Part shown: positions 1 to 8,036 of the stretch, one piece after another | How positions within the stretch are numbered: position 1 is the stretch's first letter | Layout of the letters: each line of letters opens with the position of its first letter | NCBI RefSeq assembly: GCF_900112685.1 | Contig: NZ_FOMS01000001.1 | Span: forward strand, 62,001-126,000 | DNA: 64,000 nt | Origin: Roseivivax sediminis | GTDB lineage: Bacteria > Pseudomonadota > Alphaproteobacteria > Rhodobacterales > Rhodobacteraceae | Direction: 5' to 3' | Position numbers and translations under genes: made by a program | Notes under the pieces: model-generated | Database searches by the model: none | What the model was told of the DNA's origin: nothing | The model's input: the letters and a program-made list of their open reading frames with translations, nothing else

Positions 1-168
1 GGCTTCCCGCTGTCGATGTTCACGCCCATCTTCGCCATCGGCCGCACCGTCGGCTGGATCTCCCAGTGGAAAGAGATGCTGGGGGATCCGCAGAACAAGA
101 TCGGCCGGCCGCGCCAACTCTATCTCGGTCATACGCTGCGCGACTACGTGGATATCGAGAACCGCTGA
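1..168 (+). CDS. gltA: citrate synthase, C-terminal end (partial)
   Basis: The gene is cut by the left edge of the window; only the last 55 codons are present, in frame 1 and ending in TGA at 166-168. The tail contains [24 protein letters not shown] and a final YVDIENR. These are characteristic of the C-terminal helix bundle of hexameric-type bacterial citrate synthase, which condenses oxaloacetate and acetyl-CoA at the entry to the TCA cycle. A clear intrinsic terminator follows 24 bases later, so this is the end of the transcript. The 5' part, including the catalytic His/Asp residues, cannot be assessed here. Confidence 0.93.
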   Translation, partial: GFPLSMFTPIFAIGRTVGWISQWKEMLGDPQNKIGRPRQLYLGHTLRDYVDIENR

Positions 169-191
169 CAATTCCGGCCGTCAGGAACGAT

Positions 192-218
192 AGGGCCCGC
201 CATTCTGCGGGCCCTTTT
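192..218 (+). terminator. intrinsic terminator after gltA
   Basis: A perfect 9-bp stem (AGGGCCCGC, 192-200, pairing with GCGGGCCCT, 207-215) with a 6-nt loop is followed by TTT. It lies 24 bases after the citrate synthase stop codon. Confidence 0.85.
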
Positions 219-564
219 CCATTCCGTCTCGGAAACAATTCCTGAAAATCACGCCGATCCCCACGCAATTGGCCAGCAATGGAATTGATGCTGTCCGCGC
301 AGGTTGGACACTGGCAAAGCCCCGCATACGGCTATCGATTCGACTTTGACCCGCCCTGAAGGTGACAATTTTCACTCATGGGATCGCCCGGAATGCAGGA
401 CAAAATCGCCCCTATCAGCGCTCTAACCCCATACCGGAAACAATTACCGAAGCATTGCGGCCAAAGCCGGAGGAACTTGGGCCAAAATCGGTTTTTCTTT
501 GGTCGAACTACGGTACCGGCGATATCACCTTCTTCGGATTTCCATTTCTCGGAGTGTTTTCGAA
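219..564. other. intergenic region upstream of the acidic repeat protein
   Basis: About 345 bases with no convincing gene; reading frames here lack typical codon use. The stretch is less GC-rich than its surroundings and contains the 11-mer CGGAAACAATT twice in direct orientation (230-240 and 435-445), about 205 bases apart. It must hold the promoter of the downstream gene, but I cannot pick a confident -35/-10 pair. Confidence 0.4.
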
Positions 565-2682
565 ATGACCGGCATCAAGACGGAAAAGGTAGTGAAGCTC
601 GGCTGCGATCCGCAGGTCACCGTCACCATCGTCGAAGACGACGGCAGCCTTCAGCTGCGCGTCACCGCACTCGATCCCGAAACGGACATCGACGCGCTGG
701 CGTTCAACATGACGAACCAGCAGGCGCTCGAGACGCTGACGGTCTACCCCGAGGTGGATACCCAGGACGTGACCGGCTTCCAGGTCGAGGCCGGCGGCAT
801 CGACAGCCCCGCGACCGGCGTGATCCTGCCCGAGAGCTTCGACGTCGGCGTGCAATTCGGCACCGAGCAGAACCTCACCTCCGAGGGCGACATCAACAAT
901 GTGGCGTTCAACGTCTTCGTTCTGGAGGGTGAAAACCTGACCGTCGACGACATCGACATGGATAGCCTGACCGCGGTCGTCAACTCCGAAGACGGCAACG
1001 GCCTCGCCCTGACCCCGGTCACTCCCGACACCACCACCGAGATCGTCGAGACCGTGCAGCTTGAGGAAGATTTCGATCACCTCTGGAGCGCGGACCACAG
1101 CGACGCGATCAAGTCCGACGCGCACTGGATCATCTGGAACGACAAGCTGACCACCACCGGCTGCAACGACGGCGCGCTGCAGCTGAGCGAGGTGCGCACC
1201 GACGATCCGGTGAAACTGACCTTCGACGCAAAGGTCTGGGACGCCTCGAAGTTCGATAACAGCGGCCACTTCGCGGACGAGCTGAGCGTCGAGGTCCGGC
1301 TCGACAACGGCGACTGGGTCAAGCTCGACACCTTCAAGGTGAACGATCAGGGCACCGCGCTCGTGGGCGACCAGACCGGCCAGACCATCGGCGAGGACAT
1401 GGGCGCGCTGGAATATTCCGGCGGCCTCCTCGACGACGTGAACCACGGCGCGGAGTTTCGCATCGTCTCCGACTTCACCAGCTACGACGAGATCCTGATG
1501 GTCGACAACCTTCAGGTGACGACGCTGGAGGAGGTCGAGATCGAGGCCGGCGAGGAGATCCGCGAGACCGTCCAGCAGGAGGATTTCGACCGCCTGTGGT
1601 GGAACCCCGACCACAGCGACGAGATCGTCTCCGACGGGCGTTGGGCCGTGGCTCACGATCAGCTCGTCACCAACGGCTACAGGGACGGCACGCTGACCTT
1701 CAAGGAGATCCAGACCGACAAACCGGTGGAACTCAGTTTCGACTCCAAGGCCTGGAACGTCGACGAATTCGAGAGCGCCGGCCACCAGGCCGACAGCCTG
1801 AAACTGCAGGTGCAGATCGACAACGGCGACTGGGTCACGCTGGATGACTTCGTGGTCAACGACCAGGGCACCGCGCTCGTCGGCTCCGAGACCGGGCAGG
1901 AGATCAATGGCGATCCCTCGACGCTCAGCTACGGTGGCGGCGTGCTGGACGAGGCCGAAGAGAATGTGCAGTTCCGCCTCGTCTCCGACCTCAGCGCATG
2001 CGACGAGGTCGTCAAGATCGACAACTGGAAGGTGGAGACGGTCGAAACCACCGGCACCGAAAAGGACCCTGCCTGCATCGACGAGGATTTCGAGGATGCC
2101 GAGGCCGGCGACACCGTGTCCGACCAGTTCGAGGGCTACACCGTCTCGGGCCAGAAGGCCGGCGACGCGGAAGACAGCGCCAACGACGCGATGATCTTCG
2201 ACACCGGCAACCCGACCGGCCGCGATGACGATCTCGGCTACGACGACCGGGGCAATGCCATCATCCTCTCGGAAGACGGCGACGCGAGCGATCCCGATGA
2301 CAATGCAGGCGGCGGCACACTCAGCTTCGCTTTCGACGACTCCTCCACGATCCAGCAACTCACCCTTCTGGACATCGAGGAAGAGGGCGGCTCCATCGAC
2401 CTCTACGACATCGACGGAGAACTTCTGAACTCTATCGAGATCCCGGTAGCGGGCAACAATTCCGCCCAGGACCTGGCGGTCGAAACCTCTGGCGTGAGCT
2501 TCATGGACGTCAACCTCGCAGGGTCCGGCGCGGTCGACAACATGTGCTGGGCGCCCGACAAGGATTGCCAGTTCCAGTACGGCGTCGGCTATAAATTCCT
2601 CGAGGACGAGGAGGCGCCGGACGATGAGCCCGAGCCCGAAGAGGACGAGGAGGAGATCGTCGAAAGCTACCTGGCCGCCTGA
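565..2682 (+). CDS. acidic two-module repeat protein, unknown function
   Basis: A 705-residue, very acidic protein. I start it at the ATG at 565 because GGAG lies at 551-554 and the upstream in-frame residues look non-coding. Residues 1-155 form an N-terminal domain. Two homologous modules follow (about 162-326 and 334-495), each starting ETVQ.EDFD.LW and sharing the motif VNDQGTALVG. A third domain (about 515-665) carries ILSEDGDASDPDDNAGGG, a motif I associate with extracellular proteins of marine bacteria. The tail is a run of Asp/Glu ending ESYLAA. There is no N-terminal signal peptide and no membrane segment. Together with the acidic C-terminus this could mean type I secretion, but no RTX nonapeptides are present. 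The biochemical role is unknown. Confidence 0.85.
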   Translation: MTGIKTEKVVKLGCDPQVTVTIVEDDGSLQLRVTALDPETDIDALAFNMTNQQALETLTVYPEVDTQDVTGFQVEAGGIDSPATGVILPESFDVGVQFGTEQNLTSEGDINNVAFNVFVLEGENLTVDDIDMDSLTAVVNSEDGNGLALTPVTPDTTTEIVETVQLEEDFDHLWSADHSDAIKSDAHWIIWNDKLTTTGCNDGALQLSEVRTDDPVKLTFDAKVWDASKFDNSGHFADELSVEVRLDNGDWVKLDTFKVNDQGTALVGDQTGQTIGEDMGALEYSGGLLDDVNHGAEFRIVSDFTSYDEILMVDNLQVTTLEEVEIEAGEEIRETVQQEDFDRLWWNPDHSDEIVSDGRWAVAHDQLVTNGYRDGTLTFKEIQTDKPVELSFDSKAWNVDEFESAGHQADSLKLQVQIDNGDWVTLDDFVVNDQGTALVGSETGQEINGDPSTLSYGGGVLDEAEENVQFRLVSDLSACDEVVKIDNWKVETVETTGTEKDPACIDEDFEDAEAGDTVSDQFEGYTVSGQKAGDAEDSANDAMIFDTGNPTGRDDDLGYDDRGNAIILSEDGDASDPDDNAGGGTLSFAFDDSSTIQQLTLLDIEEEGGSIDLYDIDGELLNSIEIPVAGNNSAQDLAVETSGVSFMDVNLAGSGAVDNMCWAPDKDCQFQYGVGYKFLEDEEAPDDEPEPEEDEEEIVESYLAA
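1048..2040 (+). repeat. tandem duplication inside the acidic protein gene
   Basis: Two in-frame copies of a module of about 165 codons (roughly 1048-1533 and 1564-2040) encode clearly homologous protein segments. Matching landmarks are EDFDHLW/EDFDRLW, DNGDWVKLD/DNGDWVTLD, NDQGTALVG in both, and EFRIVSD/QFRLVSD. The DNA has diverged more than the protein, so the duplication is not recent. Confidence 0.85.
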
Positions 2683-2700
2683 CCGGCCCCGCCCCGACCG

Positions 2701-2738
2701 AACGCGCCCCGGCCCGCAGCCCGCGGCCGGGGCGCGTT
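2701..2738. terminator. bidirectional hairpin between convergent genes
   Basis: A perfect 14-bp inverted repeat (2701-2714 and 2725-2738, starting AACGCGCCCC) with a 10-nt loop fills the gap between two convergent genes. The outer AA/TT pairs are short, so it is at best a weak U-tract terminator. Confidence 0.65.
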
Positions 2739-2741
2739 ACG

Positions 2742-3518
2742 TCAGCGCCCCTCGTAGCGCGCTGGTCGCTTCTCCAGGAAGGCCAGCACGCCTTCCTTGA
2801 AATCCCGCGTCTTGCCGCATTCACCCTGCAGGCGCGCCTCCACGGCCAGCTGATCCTCGAGGCTGTTGCCGAAGGACGTCCGCAGCGCCTCCTTCACCCG
2901 GGCATAGGCGGCGGTCGGGCCCTGCGCCAGATGCGCCGCCCGCGCGCGCCAGCCGGCCCCGAACTCGGCATCGGGGTAGCTCTCCCAGATCATGCCCCAG
3001 CGCTCGGCCTCGGCCGCGGTGATCCGTTCGGCGAACAGGGCCGCGCCCATTGCCTTGGCCATGCCCACCTGCCGCGGCAGGAGCCACGTGCCCCCCGCAT
3101 CGGGGATGAGCCCGATCTTCGTGAACGCCTGGGTGAAGGCCGCGCTTTCCGCCGCGATCACCACGTCGGCAGACAGCGCGAGGTTCGCCCCCGCCCCCGC
3201 CGCCGCGCCGTTCACTGCGGCAATGGTCGGCACCGGGCAACCGGCGATGGCCGTGAGCATCGGCACGTATTCGTCGCGCAGCGTCCGCTCCAGGTCGAGG
3301 CTCGCCGCGTTGCCGCCGTCACCGAGATCCTGGCCCGAGCAGAACGCCCTTCCCTCACCGGTCAGCACCACGACCCGCGCCTCGGACCCGCCGCGCTTCA
3401 CCGCGTCGGTCAGCTCGGCCCGCATCGCTGTGTTGAGCGCATTCATGACCTCCGGCCGGTTCAGCGTGACGACGGCCACCCTGTCCTCCACCCCGTAGGT
3501 GATCGTGTCGTACTGCAT
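2742..3518 (-). CDS. enoyl-CoA hydratase/isomerase, PaaG-like
   Basis: A 258-residue crotonase-fold protein. The chosen ATG (3518-3516) is preceded by GGAGGGAG; the open frame extends further upstream but without initiation signals. The oxyanion-hole segments AFCSGQDL (about 58-65) and NGAAAGAGANLAL (about 103-115) are intact, as is the active-site Asp in GLIPDAGGTW (Asp140). The segment KIGLIPDAGGTWLLPRQVG closely resembles PaaG, the ring-epoxide isomerase of phenylacetyl-CoA breakdown. No other paa genes are in view, so a general enoyl-CoA hydratase role remains possible. It probably works on CoA thioesters in the cytosol. Its 3' end converges on the acidic-protein gene. Confidence 0.85.
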   Translation of the reverse strand: MQYDTITYGVEDRVAVVTLNRPEVMNALNTAMRAELTDAVKRGGSEARVVVLTGEGRAFCSGQDLGDGGNAASLDLERTLRDEYVPMLTAIAGCPVPTIAAVNGAAAGAGANLALSADVVIAAESAAFTQAFTKIGLIPDAGGTWLLPRQVGMAKAMGAALFAERITAAEAERWGMIWESYPDAEFGAGWRARAAHLAQGPTAAYARVKEALRTSFGNSLEDQLAVEARLQGECGKTRDFKEGVLAFLEKRPARYEGR

Positions 3519-3620
3519 GGGTCTCCCTCCGCCGGCCGCTTCGGCCCGCATCAAACACGGGCGGCTCGGCGGCGCCAAGCTCAACGCGGCGTCAGGGCCG
3601 GCCTCATCGGCATGTCCCCG

Positions 3621-3660
3621 GCTTCATCTGCCCGGAAAATATCCCCGCCGGAGGCTCTGC
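3621..3660. repeat. dispersed intergenic repeat, copy A (partial)
   Basis: GCTTCATCTGCCCGGAAAAT followed by ATCCCCGCCGGAGG resembles intergenic elements at 26294-26349 and 41811-41870. Here it lies downstream of ccmH. The CTTCATCTG box and the CCCCG..GG core are shared, but the long GGGGAGCG..CGCTCCC hairpin of the other two copies is missing. Confidence 0.45.
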
Positions 3661-3681
3661 CGGCACCGCGCGCGGTGCCGC

Positions 3682-4152
3682 CTACCGGTCGCGCAGAAGC
3701 TCCCGCAGGCGCGCCTCTTCCTCCGCCGAAAGCGCCGCGGCGCCGTCCTCGCCGCGGGCCCGTCCCCGCAAGTAGACGGCCCCGACACCTCCCGCGACCA
3801 GCAACATCAGCGGCCCCGCGGCCCACAGGAGCCAGTTCCAGCCGCCGGTCGTCGGTTGCAACAGCACGAACTCGCCGTAGCGCGCGACGATGAAGTCGAC
3901 GACCTCCTCGTCGCTGTCCCCTTCGACCAGCCGGTCGCGCACCAGGATGCGCAGGTCGCGCGCCAGCGGCGCGTTCGATTCGTCGATCGACTCGTTCTGG
4001 CAGACGAGACAGCGCAGCCCCTCGCTGATCTCCCGCGCCCGCTCCTCGAGCGCGGGATCGTCCAGCATCTCGTCCGGCTGCACCGCCCCCGCCGGGGCCG
4101 CCAGCGCGGCCGCGAGGACGCCCGCAAGGGCGGAGGAGCGCAGCCCTCTCAT
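3682..4152 (-). CDS. ccmH: cytochrome c maturation protein CcmH
   Basis: A 156-residue thioredoxin-like subunit of the haem-lyase complex that keeps apocytochrome c cysteines reduced for haem attachment in the periplasm. It has a signal peptide (about 1-23, ending APAGA), the defining LRCLVCQN motif with redox Cys48 and Cys51, a periplasmic three-helix domain, one membrane anchor (about 104-126) and a short cytosolic tail. This is the short CcmH form without the TPR domain of E. coli CcmH/CcmI. The start overlaps the ccmF stop codon as ATGA, so the two genes are translationally coupled. Confidence 0.95.
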   Translation of the reverse strand: MRGLRSSALAGVLAAALAAPAGAVQPDEMLDDPALEERAREISEGLRCLVCQNESIDESNAPLARDLRILVRDRLVEGDSDEEVVDFIVARYGEFVLLQPTTGGWNWLLWAAGPLMLLVAGGVGAVYLRGRARGEDGAAALSAEEEARLRELLRDR

Positions 4153-6113
4153 TCCGCCGGCACCGCGGTCCCGGGCGCCTTGCGCGCCCCGGCCGCGACC
4201 CGGAACCGCCGGTCGGACAGCGACAGCCCGGCGCCGAAGGCCATCAAGAGGCAGCCCGCCCAGATCCAGTTCGCCAGCGGCTTGATATAGGTGCGCACGA
4301 CCCAGCCTCCGCCCTCCTGCGCATCGCCGATCACCACGTAGAGATCGCGCAGGAACCGGTAATCGATCGCCGCCTCGGTGGTCGGCATCTGTGCCACCGG
4401 GTAATTCCGCTTCTCGGGATGGAGTGTGACGATCTCGGCCCCGTCCTGCCGCACCACGATCTCGCCCATGGTCGAGAGGTAGTTCGGCCCCTGCACCTGC
4501 CGCACGTCCGCCAGTTCCAGCTCGAAGCTGCCGACGGTGAAGCGCTCGCCGATCTGCGCGACGCGGATATCCTCGCTCTCCCAGGCAAGAAGCCCGGCGA
4601 TCCCGAGCATCGTCACGCCCAGCCCTCCATGCGCCACCGCCTTGCCCCAGTCGGCCCGCGGCAGCCGGCCGAGCCGTGCCAGCGACCCGCCGCGCCCGGT
4701 CTTCGACCAGAGGTCCGTCGCCGCGCCGGCGACCAGCCAGGCCCCCAGGAAGACACCGACGGGCCCGAGGATCGACCGGCCCGTCTGTATCGCCCAGACG
4801 AGCGCGGCCAGCGCGAGCGCGAGGCCGAAGGCCGGCGCCAGCGCCCGCAGCGTACGGCCCGCGCGCCCGCGCTTCCACGACAGCATGGCGCCCACCGGCA
4901 GGATCAGCCCAAGGACCAGCATGAACGGCGTGAACGCGAGGTTGAAGAAGGGCGCGCCCACCGACAGCTTTCGGTCGAGGAACATCTCCGCCACCAGCGG
5001 CCACATCGTCCCCACGAAGACCACGAAGGACGACACCGCCAGCAGGATGTTGTTGGCCACCAGCGCGCCCTCACGGCTGACCACGCCGAAGACGCCGCGC
5101 GCCTGCATAACCCCGGCCCGCGCGGCGAAGAGCGTCAGCGCCCCGCCGGTGAAGACCACCAGGATCGCCAGGATGAAGACGCCGCGCTCGGGATCGTTGG
5201 CGAAGGCGTGGACGGAGGTCAGCAGCCCCGAGCGCACGATGAACGTGCCGATCAGCGAGAATCCGAAGGCGAGGATGGCCAGGAGGATCGTCCAGGCCTT
5301 GAGCGCCTCGCGCTTCTCCACCACGATCGCCGAATGGAGCAGCGCCGCGGCAAAGAGCCAGGGCATGAACGACGCGTTCTCCACCGGGTCCCAGAACCAG
5401 AAGCCGCCCCAGCCGAGCTCGTAATACGCCCACCAGGACCCCAGCCCGATGCCGATCGTCAGGAAGCCCCAGGAGGCCAGTGTCCACGGCCGTACCCAAC
5501 GGCCCCAGGCGGCGTCCACCCGCCCCTCGATAAGCGCTGCGACGGCGAAGGAGAAGCAGATCGAGAGCCCGACATAACCGAGGTAGAGAAACGGCGGATG
5601 GAAGGCGAGCCCGGGATCCTGCAGAAGCGGGTTGAGGTCCTGTCCGTCGAAGGGCGGCACCGCGAGCCGGTCGAACGGGTTCGAGGTGAAGAGGATGAAG
5701 GCGAAGAACGCGGCCGCGACCGAGGACTGCACCGCCAGCACCCGCGCCCGCAGGCTCGGCGGCAGGCCGCCCCCGAACCACGCCGCCATCGCCCCGAACA
5801 GCGTCAGGATCAGCACCCACAGCAGCATGGAGCCTTCGTGGTTCCCCCATGTCCCGGTGATCTTGTAGAGGAGCGGCTTGGCCGAGTGCGAATTCGACGT
5901 CACTACGGCAAGGCTGAAATCCGAGGTCACGAAGGCGTAGACCAGCGCGGCGAACGACCCCGCGGTCAGCAGGAACTGCGCCGAGGCCGCGGGCTCGGCG
6001 ACCGCCATCCAGCCCGGCCAGCGCATATGCGCGCCGACAAGCGGCACGATCATCTGCACGAGCGCCGTCAGGAAGGCGAGGATCAGGGCGAAGTGGCCAA
6101 GCTCGGTAATCAT
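4149..6113 (-). CDS. ccmF: haem lyase subunit CcmF
   Basis: A 654-residue multi-spanning membrane protein of system I cytochrome c biogenesis, which presents haem from holo-CcmE to the apocytochrome. The tryptophan-rich haem-handling loop WGGFWFWD is at residues 235-242, and conserved stretches such as GTWGNHEGSMLLW (about 88-100) and DPGLAFHPP (166-174) are present. Length matches the family (about 650). The start is the ATG in MITELGHFAL, although no strong Shine-Dalgarno sequence precedes it. It is the first gene of a ccmF-ccmH pair; ccmA-E and ccmI are not in the window. Confidence 0.95.
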   Translation of the reverse strand: MITELGHFALILAFLTALVQMIVPLVGAHMRWPGWMAVAEPAASAQFLLTAGSFAALVYAFVTSDFSLAVVTSNSHSAKPLLYKITGTWGNHEGSMLLWVLILTLFGAMAAWFGGGLPPSLRARVLAVQSSVAAAFFAFILFTSNPFDRLAVPPFDGQDLNPLLQDPGLAFHPPFLYLGYVGLSICFSFAVAALIEGRVDAAWGRWVRPWTLASWGFLTIGIGLGSWWAYYELGWGGFWFWDPVENASFMPWLFAAALLHSAIVVEKREALKAWTILLAILAFGFSLIGTFIVRSGLLTSVHAFANDPERGVFILAILVVFTGGALTLFAARAGVMQARGVFGVVSREGALVANNILLAVSSFVVFVGTMWPLVAEMFLDRKLSVGAPFFNLAFTPFMLVLGLILPVGAMLSWKRGRAGRTLRALAPAFGLALALAALVWAIQTGRSILGPVGVFLGAWLVAGAATDLWSKTGRGGSLARLGRLPRADWGKAVAHGGLGVTMLGIAGLLAWESEDIRVAQIGERFTVGSFELELADVRQVQGPNYLSTMGEIVVRQDGAEIVTLHPEKRNYPVAQMPTTEAAIDYRFLRDLYVVIGDAQEGGGWVVRTYIKPLANWIWAGCLLMAFGAGLSLSDRRFRVAAGARKAPGTAVPAE

Positions 6114-6273
6114 GACAAAGCTATAGCGGTCTCGGGCCGGGTTTGTCCAACCACGCAGACGTGACACTGTGCCTCGCACGCTGGGCGCCGGCGGGGCCCG
6201 CGGAACGCCCGTCGCCGGACCATTGGTGGCCCGGCGACGTATCTGAAATCCGAAGATGCGCGCAAAGCCGACC

Positions 6274-6870
6274 TCAGGCCCGTCCCCGCGACCAGTCGGC
6301 CAGAGCGGCGTTGTCGCCGGCCTCCACGAGCTCGGCTGCCCGGTCCGGTCCGGGCTCGGCCGCCGCCGCACGCAAAGCGACGGGGTCCGGCGCCGCGATC
6401 GCGGCGCGCAGCCGCTCGATCTCGCCGACGCGGGCGGCGACCTGCGGCGCCGCCGCCATGGTCGCGGCGATCTCGCGCCGGAACTCCTGCCCCTTGGCCT
6501 GGTGGCGCGCACCGAAATAGAAACTGACGATGGCGCCCAGCAGCCACCAGAGCGGCTCCGGTACCAGCGCGATCCCGGTCATGCGCGCGGCGAACCAGAC
6601 CGGATCGACCATCGCCGCGGCGAAGAGCGCCAGTGTACCCAGCGCCATCGCCGGCCGCGGCACACGGTTGAGCCCGTCGATCAGCCGGTCGAACCAGGAC
6701 CGTCTGTTTGCACCGAACTCCGCGGCGAACTGCGTCAGCGCCTGCCCCTGCAGATTGGCTCTGCGCTCAGCGTCGGCCTCGGCGTTCACGCGGAAGACCT
6801 CCGCGGTCTCCACGATGGCGTTGCGCCCTTCACCGAAGACCAGCCCGAACAGCTGCGAGATCAGTCCCAT
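6274..6870 (-). CDS. 3TM-type holin (gene-transfer-agent release type)
   Basis: A 198-residue protein starting MGLISQLFGLVFG. It has an N-terminal amphipathic segment, two clear hydrophobic helices (about 75-97 and 102-121) and a charged C-terminal tail. It resembles the Pfam family described as holin of 3TMs for gene-transfer release, found across Rhodobacterales. Holins make inner-membrane holes that let an endolysin reach peptidoglycan. Its start overlaps the 3' end of the endolysin gene by about 10 bases, so the pair forms a lysis cassette. There are no capsid or tail genes nearby. In Rhodobacter capsulatus the GTA lysis pair is likewise unlinked from the structural cluster. Confidence 0.8.
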   Translation of the reverse strand: MGLISQLFGLVFGEGRNAIVETAEVFRVNAEADAERRANLQGQALTQFAAEFGANRRSWFDRLIDGLNRVPRPAMALGTLALFAAAMVDPVWFAARMTGIALVPEPLWWLLGAIVSFYFGARHQAKGQEFRREIAATMAAAPQVAARVGEIERLRAAIAAPDPVALRAAAAEPGPDRAAELVEAGDNAALADWSRGRA

Positions 6871-7484
6871 GCCGCGACCCTCGCCTCGAACTCCTGCGCG
6901 CTCAGGTGGTAGCGTGGCGCGATGAATTCCTCGGCCCGGCGGATCCAGCCACCTTTGCCGCCCGCCCGCGTGCGGGCGTACTTGCGCGAGGCCGGGCGGC
7001 GGTCTGCGAGCGCGAAGTAGTAGTTGCGCCGCGCGATCCCGTAGGCGTCGGCCAGGTGGTCGGGCGCGGCCGCCTGCGCCTCGGACGCCGCCGCAAGCGT
7101 CTGCGGCCCGACCACCCCGTCGACCGCGATCTGCCAGCCCATCCGGCGCAGCAGGCGCTGCAGGATCTTCACCGCGTTGGCACCCGCGTTGACATACATG
7201 TCGAAAACCGACGCCTGCAGCGGTTCGGGCAGCGCACCGATGCGCGGCCGCGCGAAGTAATGCTCGAGGAAGATCTCCACCGCCTGCGCGCGGGTCAGTC
7301 TTTTCACATCGGCCGGCGTCACCCGCCCGTCGCCGTCGAGGTCCATTCCCAGCCGCGCCATCGTGCCGATGGTCACGCCGAAATTGGTCGCGCCGCCGGG
7401 ATCGTCGGGGTCATTGACATACCCCCCCTCGCGGGCGACGATTCCTTCCGCGATCTGCCGTACATCCGGTCCGCTCTGGCCCAT
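6861..7484 (-). CDS. GH108-type endolysin (N-acetylmuramidase)
   Basis: A 207-residue peptidoglycan hydrolase. The ATG at 7484-7482 follows a strong GGAGGTGA site. The glycosyl hydrolase 108 signature is at the N-terminus: EGGYVND with predicted catalytic Glu19, then PGGATNFGVT. The C-terminal half (DGVVGPQTLAAA, about 130-141) is a peptidoglycan-binding-3 type domain. An EF-hand-like acidic loop DLDGDGRVTPAD (48-59) interrupts the catalytic domain and may bind calcium. There is no signal peptide, as expected for a holin-dependent endolysin. It is the first gene of the lysis pair and probably releases gene transfer agent particles. Confidence 0.85.
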   Translation of the reverse strand: MGQSGPDVRQIAEGIVAREGGYVNDPDDPGGATNFGVTIGTMARLGMDLDGDGRVTPADVKRLTRAQAVEIFLEHYFARPRIGALPEPLQASVFDMYVNAGANAVKILQRLLRRMGWQIAVDGVVGPQTLAAASEAQAAAPDHLADAYGIARRNYYFALADRRPASRKYARTRAGGKGGWIRRAEEFIAPRYHLSAQEFEARVAAWD

Positions 7485-7593
7485 GTCTTTCACCTCCGGT
7501 GCAGACGGAGGCTCTGTGCCGCCTCCCACCGTGCAAGGTGCCGGAGGCGCGCTAATACCGGCTGAGCCCACCGCACGCTGCCTTGAGGAGCCC

Positions 7594-8022
7594 ATGGAAG
7601 CCGACGAGATCATCGCCAAGCTGGGCCTCGCGCCGCATCCCGAGGGCGGGCATTTCCGCGAGACCTGGCGCGCCGAGACGCCGGAAGGCGGCCGCGCCAC
7701 CGGCACCTGCATCTATTTCCTGCTGAAGGCGGGGGAGCGGAGCCACTGGCACCGCGTCGACGCCACGGAGATCTGGCACCATTACGCCGGCGCGCCGCTG
7801 ACGCTGTCCCTCGCCCCGGACGACGCCGGCCCGCGCACCGATCACGTGCTCGGCCCTGACCTGGCCGCCGGCGCCGCGCCGCAGGTGATCGTGCCCGAGG
7901 GGCATTGGCAGGCCGCGGCGGCGGCGGATGACGGCTGGACGCTCTGCGGCTGCACGGTCTCGCCGGGCTTCGACTTCGCGGGGTTCGAACTGGCGCCAAA
8001 GGATTTCGACATCCCGCGCTGA
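7594..8022 (+). CDS. cupin domain protein (DUF985/Cupin_5)
   Basis: A 142-residue single-domain cupin. The ATG at 7594 is preceded by GAGGAG; the longer open frame upstream would overlap the divergent endolysin promoter and is not protein-like. The N-terminal motif LGLAPHPEGGHFRETWR, the YFLLKAGERSHWHRV segment with its metal-type His pair and a late GCTVSPGFDF are typical of Cupin_5 proteins. Some of these are annotated as sugar-binding or isomerase-like, but no activity is established. It converges on the lysozyme-like gene, ending 14 bases from it. Confidence 0.85.
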   Translation: MEADEIIAKLGLAPHPEGGHFRETWRAETPEGGRATGTCIYFLLKAGERSHWHRVDATEIWHHYAGAPLTLSLAPDDAGPRTDHVLGPDLAAGAAPQVIVPEGHWQAAAAADDGWTLCGCTVSPGFDFAGFELAPKDFDIPR

Positions 8023-8036
8023 GCGCCGGAGGCCAG

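Noticed and set aside
508-2358. A 616-codon open frame on the minus strand opposite the acidic-protein gene
   Set aside because: It is a shadow of the acidic, GC-rich plus-strand gene; it has no ribosome site and reads as low-complexity Val/Ala/Asp sequence with no family motif.
4419-6164. A 581-codon plus-strand open frame opposite ccmF
   Set aside because: ccmF on the minus strand has full family motifs including WGGFWFWD. The plus-strand product is Arg/Gln/Glu-rich antisense translation.
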